Assembly (NCBI RefSeq): GCF_030014955.1
Contig: NZ_JAGRPV010000001.1
Coordinates: 1,984,001 to 2,048,000 of the forward strand
Direction: 5' to 3'
Source of the DNA: Cohnella hashimotonis
Lineage (GTDB): Bacteria; Bacillota; Bacilli; Paenibacillales; Paenibacillaceae
DNA: 64,000 nucleotides
The position numbers and the translations under genes are program-made. Within the stretch, counting starts at the first letter, position 1, and every line of letters begins with the position of its first letter. Under the pieces are notes generated by a model. The model worked only from the letters and a program-made list of their open reading frames with translations, was not told the DNA's origin and made no database searches. Shown here one piece after another: positions 52,229 through 60,597 of the stretch.

Positions 52229-52909
52229 TTGTCCGCGCACATACTCGTCATCGAAGACGATCCGTACATCAGCGAGTTGATCGGCCTGTATCTGAAGCGA
52301 GAAGGCTTCGGGTACGACGTTGCGGGCGACGGGGAGGACGGTTGGGATTTGTATTCCTCCGGACCTCCCGATCTTGTCATTCTCGACTTGATGCTGCCCG
52401 GGCTGGACGGCTGGGCCGTCTGCCGCAAGATCCGCGCCGAGCGCTCGACGCCGATCATTATTCTGACGGGCAAGGGCGAGAGTTACGACAAGCTTAAGGG
52501 CTTTGAGCTTGGCGCGGACGATTACCTCGTGAAGCCGTTCGATCCGAAGGAGCTGATGGCGCGCGTGCGCGCCGTCCTCAGGCGGACGATGCCGGGGTTC
52601 GCGCGGGAGCCGATCCGGATCCCCGACCTGACGATCGACCTGGACCGCTATATCGTCGAGTGCTGCGGAGCGGAGCTGACGCTTCCGCCCAAGGAAATGG
52701 AGCTGCTTCATCTGCTCGCTTCGATTCCCGGCCGGGTTTTCACCAGGGACCAGCTCCTGGATCGGATATGGGGCTTCGAGTTCGACGGCGATCCACGCAC
52801 GGTAGACGTGCACATCAAGAGAATCCGGGAGAAAATCGGCATGACGGAGCATTATCGAATCGAAACGATACGGGGCGTCGGCTACAAATTCGAGGTGAGC
52901 GGGGCATGA
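52229..52909 (+). CDS. Second OmpR-family response regulator
   Basis: 226 residues. The receiver has Asp53 (VILDLMLPGLDGWAV), TGKGESYDK and YLVKPFDPKELMARV; the C-terminal winged helix is LPPKEMELLHLLASIPGRVFTRDQLLD with DPRTVDVHIKRIREK. The start is TTG 52229 after AAAGGAGG (52212-52219). No separate promoter is visible, so it should be co-expressed with the efflux genes. It overlaps the kinase start. Confidence 0.92.
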   Translation: MSAHILVIEDDPYISELIGLYLKREGFGYDVAGDGEDGWDLYSSGPPDLVILDLMLPGLDGWAVCRKIRAERSTPIIILTGKGESYDKLKGFELGADDYLVKPFDPKELMARVRAVLRRTMPGFAREPIRIPDLTIDLDRYIVECCGAELTLPPKEMELLHLLASIPGRVFTRDQLLDRIWGFEFDGDPRTVDVHIKRIREKIGMTEHYRIETIRGVGYKFEVSGA

Positions 52910-54348
52910 GGCGGTACAGCGGCATTACCGTCAAGCTGCTGCTCGCCTTTTTTGCCGTGCTGCTGATCTCCTTCGCCATTACGATGTTCGTCTCCGACCG
53001 CTTCGTTCGTTCGCAGCTGCGGGACCGCAACGACCAGATGGAAGCGCGGCAGCTCGACGTGACCGCAGCGCTCGTGCGCAGCGCCTACCGCGAGCAATGG
53101 AGCCGCGCGCAGCTGACGTCGGCGCTCCAGATGAGCGGCGGGCCGAACCGGACGATCGTCATTTTGAACAGTGCCGGAGAGGTCGTGCTCCAGTCGGGCA
53201 ACCCGGGCGCAGGCGGGAGCGTCGAGCTCGACCCGCAAGCCTTGAAGGAGACGCTGGCTGCCCGGGACAAGCATTGGCGGCCCGGCGACGCATCCGGCGA
53301 AGGGAAGATCCGGATCGCGGCCGGACCGGTCGGCGGGGACGTCACTTGGAACGCACAGACGATTTTGGTCGTCTCGCAGGCGTTTCAGCAGGATTTCAAC
53401 GTATTCAGCGGCCTGTTCCGCAATATCATGATCACGATGCTAGTCGTCTCTACGATCATGGTGCTTATCGTCTCGCGAAGCATGACGGCGAGACTCAGGC
53501 GCATGACGCAGGCGGCCAGAGACATCGCCAAAGGCAAGTTCGATATTCGTTTGCCGGACCGGCATCGCGACGAGATCGGCGAATTGGCTTCTTCGCTCAA
53601 TCATATGTCCGCCGAGCTCGGGAGCCTCGACCGGATGCGCAGGGAGTTTCTCGCCAACGTCTCGCACGATCTCAGATCGCCGCTCACCTCGATTGGCGGC
53701 TTCGTCGAGGCGATGCTGGACGGCGCCGTTCCGCAGGAGAAGGAGATGCATTACCTGGGGCTCGTCCGCGAGCAGACGCAGCGGATGAACCGGCTCGTAA
53801 ACGACCTGCTCGATGTCGCGCGCATGGAGGCGGGACAGCTTGAGATCTCGCCCGTGCCGTATAACCTCAGCAGCTGGATCCGGGGACTGCTCGCCCGCAT
53901 GTCTCCCGATGCGGAACGCAGGGGCATCAAGCTCGAGCTGATCGGGGACGCGGAAGATCTATGGGTGACGGCGGATCCGGACCGGATCGACCAGGTGCTC
54001 GCGAACCTCGTGCTGAACGCGATTCAATTTTCGCCGAACGGACGGACCGTGCAGGTCGAAGCGGTTCGCGACGGAGAACGCGCGCGAATCAGCGTCCGGG
54101 ACCGCGGTGTCGGGATTCCCGGCGGGGAGCTCGATAAAATCTGGCAGCGTTTCTATAAATCCGACAAAGCCCGCTCCGCTCGAACGGGCAGCGGACTGGG
54201 TCTGGCCATCGTCCAATTCGTGCTTGAGAAGCATGGCACCGCGGCTTCCGTAGACAGCGCCGAAGGGGTGGGCACGGTGTTCACCTTCTCGCTGCCGCTG
54301 GCGGAGCAGCCGTCCCATCCGCCTTATTCCGCCCGCGACGGCATCTGA
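52906..54348 (+). CDS. Second sensor histidine kinase
   Basis: 480 residues. Membrane segments at about residues 8-28 (VKLLLAFFAVLLISFAITMFV) and 165-188 flank an extracytoplasmic domain of about 140 residues. HAMP, then His254 in ANVSHDLRSPLTS, then an ATPase domain with N box NLVLNAIQFS, G1 DRGVGIPGGE, F box IWQRFYKSD and G2 TGSGLGLAIVQF. ATG 52906 overlaps the regulator stop (ATGA). Unrelated in its sensor domain to the first kinase, so it likely reads a different signal. Confidence 0.92.
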   Translation: MRRYSGITVKLLLAFFAVLLISFAITMFVSDRFVRSQLRDRNDQMEARQLDVTAALVRSAYREQWSRAQLTSALQMSGGPNRTIVILNSAGEVVLQSGNPGAGGSVELDPQALKETLAARDKHWRPGDASGEGKIRIAAGPVGGDVTWNAQTILVVSQAFQQDFNVFSGLFRNIMITMLVVSTIMVLIVSRSMTARLRRMTQAARDIAKGKFDIRLPDRHRDEIGELASSLNHMSAELGSLDRMRREFLANVSHDLRSPLTSIGGFVEAMLDGAVPQEKEMHYLGLVREQTQRMNRLVNDLLDVARMEAGQLEISPVPYNLSSWIRGLLARMSPDAERRGIKLELIGDAEDLWVTADPDRIDQVLANLVLNAIQFSPNGRTVQVEAVRDGERARISVRDRGVGIPGGELDKIWQRFYKSDKARSARTGSGLGLAIVQFVLEKHGTAASVDSAEGVGTVFTFSLPLAEQPSHPPYSARDGI

Positions 54349-54364
54349 CGGCGCTCGCCGGCTG

Positions 54365-54394
54365 TTGACGGTTCCCTCCGCCAAGAGGCATAAT
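54365..54394 (+). promoter_or_regulatory. Sigma-A promoter for relA
   Basis: TTGACG (54365-54370), 18 bases, CATAAT (54389-54394), 71 bases before relA. It isolates relA from the two-component/efflux insertion. Confidence 0.65.
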
Positions 54395-54465
54395 GGAAGG
54401 AATACCTCACGATTCGCGGCGGCCCGCGTTTTTTCTCGCAGGCCCGGAGCGGAAAGGAACATGGC

Positions 54466-56664
54466 ATGGGCATGGAGCAGCTGCTTGAAAAAGCGTCGAC
54501 ATACATGAAAGAGCAGGACTTAGAGCGCATCCGGGAGGCCTACGCGTACGCCGACGAGGCGCACCGGGGGCAGCTGCGCAAATCTGGCGAGCCCTATATT
54601 CTCCATCCTTTAGCGGTAGCGGAGATTATGGTGCAGATGCAGATGGACGTGGTCACCGTCGAAGCGGCGCTCTTGCACGATGTCGTCGAAGACACGACCG
54701 TCACGGTCGACGACGTGCGCGGCGAGTTCGGCGAGACGATCGCCGGACTCGTAGACGGGCTCACGAAGCTGGAGAAGATCCAGTTCCGGTCCAAGGAAGA
54801 ACAGCAGAACGAGAATTACCGCAAGATGTTCGTCGCGATGGCGAACGACATCCGCGTCATCCTGATCAAGCTGGCGGATCGCCTGCACAATATGCGGACG
54901 CTCAAGTTTCAGTCCGAGGAGAGCCAGCGGCGCATCGCGCACGAGACGATGGAGATCTACTGCCCCATCGCGCACCGGCTCGGGATGAGCGCGATCAAGT
55001 GGGAGATGGAGGATATCGCGCTGCGCTATCTCAATCCGCAGCAATACTACCGGATCGCCAACTTGATGAAGAAAAAGCGCACGGAGCGCGAGCAGTACAT
55101 CTCCGAGCTCGTCGACAAAATCCGCGAGAAGCTCGAAGAGATGGGCATCCAGGGGGATATCTCGGGGCGGCCCAAGCATATCTACAGCATTTACAAAAAA
55201 ATGACGGAGCGCGGCAAGCAGTTCAACGAAATCTACGATCTGCTGGCGATTCGTATTCTCGTGGACAACGTCAAGGATTGCTACGCGACGCTGGGCATCA
55301 TCCATACGCTGTGGAAGCCGATGCCGGGCCGCTTCAAGGATTATATCGCGATGCCCAAGGCGAACATGTACCAGTCGCTCCATACGACGGTCGTCGGTCC
55401 GACAGGCGAGCCGACCGAGGTGCAGATCCGTACCTGGGACATGCATCGCACGAGCGAATACGGGATCGCCGCCCACTGGGCCTATAAGGAAGGCAAGGAT
55501 TCGGGCAACTTGGCGGGCAGCTTCGGAGACAAGATGAACTGGTTCCGCGAGATTATCGAGCTGCAGCAGGAGACGCGGGACGCCGCCGAGTTCATGGAGT
55601 CGCTGAAGATGGATTTCTTCACCGATCTCGTATTCGTGTTCACGCCCAAAGGCGAAGTGTACGAACTGCCCGCCGGCGCCGTGCCGCTCGACTTCGCGTA
55701 CCGGATCCATACCGAGGTCGGCAACCGGACGATCGGGGCCAAGGTCAACGGACGGATCGTCCCGCTCGACCACAAGCTCAAGACCGGCGACATCGTCGAG
55801 ATTCTCACGTCCAAGCATTCGTACGGACCGAGCCAGGATTGGCTGAAGGTGGCGCAGTCCTCGCATGCGCGCGCCAAGATTCGGGCGTGGTTCAAAAAGG
55901 AAAAGCGCGAGGAAAACGTCGCGAAGGGCCGGGACGCGATCGAGCGCGAGCTGAAGCGGCTCGGGCTCGAGCCCTCCGAGTGGATGTCCGACGACAAGCT
56001 GCTCGAAGCGGCGCGCAAGTTCACGTTTAACGATACCGAGGATATGATGTCGGCGATCGGCTTCAGCGGCATCACGGCCGCGCAGGTCGTCACCCGGCTG
56101 ACGGAGAAGCTGCGCAGGGAAGCCGAGGAAGCGCAGCAGATCCAGCTGACGAGCGAGGTCAAGGAAGTGCGTGCGCCTTCCGCGGCTGCTGCCGCCAATC
56201 GATCGCGCACGTCAAGCGGGGTACGTGTCAAAGGCGTCGACAATCTGCTCGTCCGCTTCGCGCGCTGCTGCAACCCGGTGCCGGGCGACCCGATCATCGG
56301 CTACATTACGCGCGGGCGCGGCGTATCCGTACACCGCTCCGATTGTCAGAACCTGCCGACGGCAGCCGAGGGCGAGGAGGCGCAGCGCGTCATCGAGGTC
56401 GAATGGTGCGAGGAGGTCGAAGCGAGCTACAGCGTCGAGATCGAGATTCTCGGCCACGACCGCCGTGGCCTGCTCAACGAGGTGCTGCAGACCGTGTCGG
56501 AGAGCAAGACCAATATCGCGGCCGTCTCCGGCCGCTCGGACCGCAACAAGGTCGCGATCATGCACCTGACGATTTTGATCCGCAACAAAGAGCATCTGCA
56601 GAACGTGGTAGACAAGATCAAGCGGATCAAGGATATTTTCTCAGTGCAGCGGCTCATGCAGTAA
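54466..56664 (+). CDS. relA: Bifunctional (p)ppGpp synthetase/hydrolase (Rel)
   Basis: 732 residues. HD hydrolase domain (GEPYILHPLAVAEIM, ALLHDVVEDTTV, KLADRLHNMRTL), synthetase domain (RPKHIYSIYKKM, YDLLAIRILVD, SLHTTVVGPTGEPTEVQIRT), TGS domain (FVFTPKGEVYELPAGAVPLDFAYRIHTEVG) and C-terminal zinc-finger/ACT domains (FARCCNPVPGDPIIGYITRGRGVSVHR). Both catalytic centres look intact. It makes and degrades the alarmone in the stringent response. The start ATG 54466 follows AAAGGAA. Confidence 0.96.
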   Translation: MGMEQLLEKASTYMKEQDLERIREAYAYADEAHRGQLRKSGEPYILHPLAVAEIMVQMQMDVVTVEAALLHDVVEDTTVTVDDVRGEFGETIAGLVDGLTKLEKIQFRSKEEQQNENYRKMFVAMANDIRVILIKLADRLHNMRTLKFQSEESQRRIAHETMEIYCPIAHRLGMSAIKWEMEDIALRYLNPQQYYRIANLMKKKRTEREQYISELVDKIREKLEEMGIQGDISGRPKHIYSIYKKMTERGKQFNEIYDLLAIRILVDNVKDCYATLGIIHTLWKPMPGRFKDYIAMPKANMYQSLHTTVVGPTGEPTEVQIRTWDMHRTSEYGIAAHWAYKEGKDSGNLAGSFGDKMNWFREIIELQQETRDAAEFMESLKMDFFTDLVFVFTPKGEVYELPAGAVPLDFAYRIHTEVGNRTIGAKVNGRIVPLDHKLKTGDIVEILTSKHSYGPSQDWLKVAQSSHARAKIRAWFKKEKREENVAKGRDAIERELKRLGLEPSEWMSDDKLLEAARKFTFNDTEDMMSAIGFSGITAAQVVTRLTEKLRREAEEAQQIQLTSEVKEVRAPSAAAAANRSRTSSGVRVKGVDNLLVRFARCCNPVPGDPIIGYITRGRGVSVHRSDCQNLPTAAEGEEAQRVIEVEWCEEVEASYSVEIEILGHDRRGLLNEVLQTVSESKTNIAAVSGRSDRNKVAIMHLTILIRNKEHLQNVVDKIKRIKDIFSVQRLMQ

Positions 56665-56692
56665 GGAACACAGAAAGTTCAAGCGATGAATG

Positions 56693-56713
56693 CGGCGGCC
56701 GAATCGGCCGCCG
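56693..56713 (+). other. 9-bp hairpin between relA and dtd
   Basis: CGGCGGCCG (56693-56701) pairs with CGGCCGCCG (56705-56713) over a 3-base loop; only TTTA follows. It may attenuate read-through into dtd rather than terminate fully. Confidence 0.5.
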
Positions 56714-56740
56714 TTTATGCGTGGAGGAGCGAATAAGACG

Positions 56741-57184
56741 ATGAAAGTCGTATTGCAGCGGGTTTCGAATGCCCGTGTCGAGATAGACGGAAAAACGGTT
56801 GGAGAAATTGGAGCGGGCCTAGTGCTGCTCGTTGGCGTCAGTCAAGAGGATACCGAAGGGGACGCAGCATGGATGGCCGACAAGATCGCCGGCCTCCGTA
56901 TTTTCGAGGACGAAGGCGGCAAGATGAACCTGTCGGTAAAGGAGACGGGCGGCGCGATCTTGTCCGTCTCCCAGTTTACGCTGTTTGGGGATACGCGCAA
57001 GGGGCGGCGACCGAATTTTATGGGGGCGGCCAGGCCGGAGGTTGCTTCGGCGCTTTATGACCGGTTTAACGAGCTGTTGCGCGAAACGGGTTTGATCGTC
57101 GCGACCGGATCATTCGGGGCGATGATGGACGTGACGCTGACGAACGACGGACCGGTGACGTTGGTTCTGGATACGAAGGAATAA
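56741..57184 (+). CDS. dtd: D-aminoacyl-tRNA deacylase
   Basis: 147 residues, the standard length. [18 protein letters not shown], the [15 protein letters not shown] catalytic region and the C-terminal [17 protein letters not shown] are all canonical. It frees D-amino acids and Gly from mischarged tRNA. GGAGGAGCG (56723-56731) fixes ATG 56741. It follows relA as in B. subtilis. Confidence 0.96.
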   Translation: MKVVLQRVSNARVEIDGKTVGEIGAGLVLLVGVSQEDTEGDAAWMADKIAGLRIFEDEGGKMNLSVKETGGAILSVSQFTLFGDTRKGRRPNFMGAARPEVASALYDRFNELLRETGLIVATGSFGAMMDVTLTNDGPVTLVLDTKE

Positions 57185-57236
57185 CAAGAGCGTTCACTTC
57201 GGGTTATGCATCTGCGATCTTCCGTCCGCCGCGGCT

Positions 57237-57266
57237 GAATGGAAAAAGAGGACGAGGGCAACACTA
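57237..57266 (+). promoter_or_regulatory. Sigma-G-like promoter before a tiny ORF
   Basis: GAATG (57237-57241) fits the sigma-G -35 core GMATR; after exactly 18 bases, AACACTA (57260-57266) matches 5 of 7 positions of CATnMTA. It lies 67 bases before the 47-residue ORF. Confidence 0.4.
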
Positions 57267-57333
57267 CGTATCGTTACTCTTTTCAGCCTGGAAAGGAGCC
57301 GATCGTATTCGCCAGTCACCGAAGGAATCAAGG

Positions 57334-57477
57334 ATGAATCGGGCGGCCGGCACGCTGCCGGGCGCGGACCGCCGGGAAGCGCAAGCGTTGATGGCCGAGG
57401 AATTCGCGGCCGAGCTCTCGCCTCGCAATACGTCCGCAGACGGCGGCATTCGGCCTCGCCGCCCGAAACGCGGCTGA
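57334..57477 (+). CDS. Tiny hypothetical protein (47 residues), possible spore protein
   Basis: ATG 57334 to TGA 57477, with GAAGGA (57321-57326) 7 bases upstream. The peptide has an acidic middle (REAQALMAEEFAAELSP) and a basic end (RPRRPKRG). The EEFAAEL segment recalls the EF-x-x-EL motif of YfhD-type small Bacillus proteins and the EFASE of gamma-type small acid-soluble spore proteins, but no full family match is visible. A sigma-G-like promoter precedes it. Chance ORF is still possible. Confidence 0.45.
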   Translation: MNRAAGTLPGADRREAQALMAEEFAAELSPRNTSADGGIRPRRPKRG

Positions 57478-57563
57478 CGCGCGAGTAAGGACGTCCGATA
57501 GCGTCATTGCAAGCGCGCGGTCGAATAATTGGAAGCGACGGGTCGCTCGATTGATTTGCGTTT

Positions 57564-57617
57564 GTAACAAAGACGTAATGTTAGCTTCATCCGCCCTTAA
57601 TGAATCCCGACTATTAT
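57564..57617 (+). promoter_or_regulatory. Orphan operator-promoter with four 11-bp-phased repeats (Pho-box-like)
   Basis: GTAACA at 57564, GTAATG at 57575, TTCATC at 57586 and TTAATG at 57597 are exactly 11 bp apart, with a -10 TATTAT (57612-57617) starting 15 bp after the last one. The geometry is identical to the two sites at 45.9 and 48.5 kb. No plus-strand gene follows: a terminator hairpin begins 38 bases downstream, then the convergent minus-strand gene. Confidence 0.55.
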
Positions 57618-57654
57618 AGTTGGTGACCCCCTTTTTCTATAAGCAACAAACTTA

Positions 57655-57690
57655 AGCCCGCTCGATCTTCGAGCGGGCTCTTTCTTTCTC
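57655..57690. terminator. Terminator between the orphan promoter and the reductase gene
   Basis: A perfect 10-bp stem (AGCCCGCTCG, 57655-57664, with 57670-57679) and a 5-base loop. CTTTCTTTCTCTT follows on the plus strand; on the minus strand TTAAGTTTGTTG follows, so it can also end the reductase transcript. Confidence 0.75.
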
Positions 57691-57695
57691 TTATG

Positions 57696-58745
57696 CTACT
57701 TCGCGAACATTTGCTTTTTAAGCTCTGCGTTGCGTTTGGCGAACACGTCATTGTGCGAGGACACCATGCCGTAGGCATTCGCTTCGGGCGTGATGTATTG
57801 CTTCGCCTTGTTGACGGCGTTCGCTGCGTCCTGGAAGGCGCCCGCGATCAGGTGAAGCTTGCCGTCATGCGCGAGAATATCGCCTGCGGCGTAAAGGCCG
57901 GGCACGGACGTCTCGCTCATCGGCGTGCCGTCGATGCCCCAATCCGGCCGCATCCGAACGTCGATATCGCTCTTGTCGAGCATGTCGCTGTCGCGCTCGT
58001 AGCCGTGGTTGATGATCACTTCATCGACCTGAAGCTCAACGATGGAATCGTCTTCCATGTTCTTCAGCATAACGCTGCAGATCGCGTCATGGCTGTCCGA
58101 AGCGACGAGCTTGTCGATCGCCGTATTCAGCAGGCAGACGACAGTACCGCTGTTAAGCTTCGTAATCTCTGCTTCGTGGCCCTTCAGGGTTTCCTTGCGG
58201 TAGGTCAGATACACCTTGGCCGCGATCGGTTCAAGCTCGTTGGCCCAGTCGATCGCCGAATTGCCGCCGCCCGAGATCAGGACCGTTTTGTCCTTGAAGC
58301 GGGAGAGAGACTTGACGGTGTAATGGAGGTTGGACACCTCGAACCTGTCCGCGCCGTCGATATCGAGCTTGGTAGGCTTCAGTATGCCGCCGCCAACGGC
58401 GAGGATGACCGTTTTCGAATAGTGCTTGTCGCCGGAATCCGTGCACAGGACGAACAGACCGTCCTCGCCTTTGGAGATGGACGTGACCTTTTCGCCCAGG
58501 ACGACTTCGGGACTGAAGGTGAGGCCCTGCTGGATCAGCTGCTTGATGAGCTGCTCGCCGGTAACCGGCGTGAGTCCCCCGACGTCCCAGATCATTTTCT
58601 CCGGATAAACGTTGACCTTGCCCCCGAGCATCGGCTGATACTCGATGAGCTTCGTCTTCATTTCCCGCAGACCGCTATAGAAGGTGGAGTATAGCCCGGC
58701 CGGGCCTCCGCCGATAATGGTGACGTCAAATACGTTCGGTTGCAT
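57696..58745 (-). CDS. Ferredoxin--NADP+ reductase, YumC type
   Basis: 349 residues. Thioredoxin-reductase-like flavoprotein lacking the CxxC: FAD motif IIGGGPAGLYSTFYSG, NADPH motif SGGGNSAIDWANEL and C-terminal FAD motif PGLYAAGDILAHDGKLHLIAGAF. In B. subtilis YumC reduces ferredoxin and is essential for supplying electrons and for iron-sulfur-related functions. The start is ATG 58745 with AAGGAG 13 bases upstream. A Fur-type box overlaps the -35 of the promoter on its strand, so iron regulation is likely. Confidence 0.93.
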   Translation of the reverse strand: MQPNVFDVTIIGGGPAGLYSTFYSGLREMKTKLIEYQPMLGGKVNVYPEKMIWDVGGLTPVTGEQLIKQLIQQGLTFSPEVVLGEKVTSISKGEDGLFVLCTDSGDKHYSKTVILAVGGGILKPTKLDIDGADRFEVSNLHYTVKSLSRFKDKTVLISGGGNSAIDWANELEPIAAKVYLTYRKETLKGHEAEITKLNSGTVVCLLNTAIDKLVASDSHDAICSVMLKNMEDDSIVELQVDEVIINHGYERDSDMLDKSDIDVRMRPDWGIDGTPMSETSVPGLYAAGDILAHDGKLHLIAGAFQDAANAVNKAKQYITPEANAYGMVSSHNDVFAKRNAELKKQMFAK

Positions 58746-58816
58746 AAGCGATCGATCGCTCCTTCATAGTCGCGTATTGAGCCGGCTGCAGTCGGCCTGC
58801 AGAACTCATTTCCAAT

Positions 58817-58854
58817 ATCGTACCACATTCTCATGAGAATGAGAATCGTTATTG
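58817..58854 (-). promoter_or_regulatory. Fur-box-controlled promoter of the ferredoxin-NADP reductase
   Basis: On the minus strand, -35 TTCTCA (58845-58840), 17 bases, -10 TACGAT (58822-58817). GAGAATGAGAATCGTTATT at 58835-58853 matches 15 of 19 positions of the known Fur consensus (GATAATGATAATCATTATC). It lies over the -35, the standard place for Fur repression. ATTCTCATGAGAAT (58827-58840) is also a perfect palindrome. Confidence 0.75.
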
Positions 58855-58895
58855 ATTCATTGCGCGTACTATTCTTTCGCAATTGAGGCCATTTC

Positions 58896-58925
58896 TTGAC
58901 ACGTCGACCCGACGAAGGGTAAAAT
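58896..58925 (+). promoter_or_regulatory. Sigma-A promoter of the hisS T-box transcript
   Basis: TTGACA (58896-58901), 18 bases, TAAAAT (58920-58925). Divergent from the Fur-controlled promoter 40 bases away. Confidence 0.85.
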
Positions 58926-58929
58926 GAAA

Positions 58930-59289
58930 CTCAATTGTATCAAGCCATGGATTCAATGACGGGAACAAGTACTCCGGACCCACTTCTCCAGAGAGGATCG
59001 CCTTCAGGCTGCGAGCGATCCGCCGATGACCGGACGAACGACATCTCCGAGAACCTCCCGCGAACGGGTGGAAGAGAGGCGACACGCGCCGAAGCGCGAA
59101 CGCCGGGATTCCGCGATCAGTAGCGAGCAGGCGTACGCCGGGCGTTAACCGGTTTTGAGAGCGATCGCGATCGCTTCCGCATCCGATGCGGAAGAGCGCG
59201 TTCGAACGACGGGTGGTACCGCGGGAGCATATAGGAGCTCTCGTCCCGGATGGCGCAGCGATGCGCAGTCCGGGACGAGAGCTTTTTTT
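58930..59289 (+). ncRNA. T-box leader for histidyl-tRNA synthetase
   Basis: The T-box sequence GGGTGGTACCGCGGG (59211-59225) is followed by a 15-bp terminator stem (AGCTCTCGTCCCGGA, 59236-59250, with 59269-59283) and seven T residues (59283-59289). Upstream Stem I features are visible: AAGTA near 58969, AGAGAGG (58990-58996) and the paired GGCTGCGAG (59008-59016). On the 3' side of Stem I, CAT (59042-59044) fits a histidine specifier codon. Uncharged tRNA-His should stabilise the antiterminator and allow hisS-aspS transcription. Confidence 0.9.
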
Positions 59290-59316
59290 GACGAATTTCG
59301 AGAGGGTGGTGCAGCA

Positions 59317-60597
59317 ATGGCATTCCAAAAGCCGCCGGGCACGCAGGACTTCCTGCCGGGCGCGTCCGAGCTGTGGCAATACGTCGAGCGGACCGCGAGG
59401 GAAGTCGCCAGAAAGTACAGGTTCAGGGAGATCCGTACGCCCGTATTCGAAGCGACCGAGCTGTTCCAGCGAGGCGTCGGAGAGACGACGGACATCGTCG
59501 AGAAGGAAATGTATACGTTCGTCGACAAGGGCGACCGCAGCATGACGTTGCGGCCGGAAGGGACCGCAGGCGTCGTCCGCGCCTACGTGGAGAACAAGCT
59601 GTACGGCGAACCCGAGCTGTCCAAGCTCTACTACATCGGGCCGATGTTCAGGTACGAGCGGGCGCAAGCCGGCCGCTACCGTCAGTTCCACCAATTCGGG
59701 GTGGAGGCGATCGGATCCGAGGATCCGGCGCTCGACGCCGAGGTCGTGGCGCTTGGCTATTCCTTTTATAAGGAAGTGGGCTTGACCGGCGTGACGGTCG
59801 ACATCAATTCCGTCGGCACGCCCGAGGTGCGCGCGGCGTACCGGGAGACGCTGCTCGGCTTCCTCCGTCCGATCAAGGACACGCTGTGCAAGGACTGCCA
59901 GTCGCGCATGGAGCGCAACCCGCTGCGCGTGCTCGACTGCAAGGTGGACCAGGACAAGTTCGAAGGCGCGCCATCGATCCTCGACAGCCTTGACGAGGCT
60001 TGCAGCGCGCACTTCGCGCTCGTGCGGCAGTACCTGGACGATATGGGCGTCCCGTATCGCGTCAATCCGCGGCTCGTGCGCGGGCTGGACTACTACACGC
60101 ACACGGCGTTCGAGTACAAGGCGCAGGGCATCGGCGCGATCGACACGATCGGAGGCGGCGGGCGCTACAACGGCCTCGTCTCGCAGATCGGCGGCGAAGA
60201 TCGTCCGGGCGTCGGCCTTGGCCTCGGACTCGAGCGCACCGTCATGCTGCTCGAGAGTCAGAACGCGAAGCCGGACTTCGGGCCGGCCGTCGACGTGTTC
60301 GTGATCGCGCTCGGCGAGCGGGCGGAGCGGGAGACGCCAGGCCTGCTCTACCGGCTGCGCGAAGCCGGCCTGTCGGTCGACAAGGACTACCAGGGTCGCA
60401 AGACGAAGACGCTGTTCAAGGCGGCCGACCGCATCGGCGCACGATATGCGGCCGTCATCGGCGACGACGAGCTCGAGCGCGGAGAGGTCGGGCTGAAAAA
60501 CCTAAGGACGCAGGAGCAGCGGCAAGTGCCGCTCGCCAATCTGGCCGAAGCGGTACGCGAATGGAACCAACAAGACGAAGAGGGGTTAGCGCAATGA
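59317..60597 (+). CDS. hisS: Histidyl-tRNA synthetase
   Basis: 426 residues. Class II synthetase with motif 1 region [20 protein letters not shown], motif 2 [25 protein letters not shown], the His-specific [15 protein letters not shown], motif 3 [11 protein letters not shown] and a C-terminal anticodon-binding domain. ATG 59317 follows GAGGGTGGTG. The frame is open from 59155 through the T-box terminator, so the longer version is rejected. It overlaps aspS. Confidence 0.97.
   Translation: MAFQKPPGTQDFLPGASELWQYVERTAREVARKYRFREIRTPVFEATELFQRGVGETTDIVEKEMYTFVDKGDRSMTLRPEGTAGVVRAYVENKLYGEPELSKLYYIGPMFRYERAQAGRYRQFHQFGVEAIGSEDPALDAEVVALGYSFYKEVGLTGVTVDINSVGTPEVRAAYRETLLGFLRPIKDTLCKDCQSRMERNPLRVLDCKVDQDKFEGAPSILDSLDEACSAHFALVRQYLDDMGVPYRVNPRLVRGLDYYTHTAFEYKAQGIGAIDTIGGGGRYNGLVSQIGGEDRPGVGLGLGLERTVMLLESQNAKPDFGPAVDVFVIALGERAERETPGLLYRLREAGLSVDKDYQGRKTKTLFKAADRIGARYAAVIGDDELERGEVGLKNLRTQEQRQVPLANLAEAVREWNQQDEEGLAQ

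Noticed and set aside
60000-60593. Upstream extension of the aspS frame
   Set aside because: It overlaps hisS out of frame; AspRS begins at ATG 60594.
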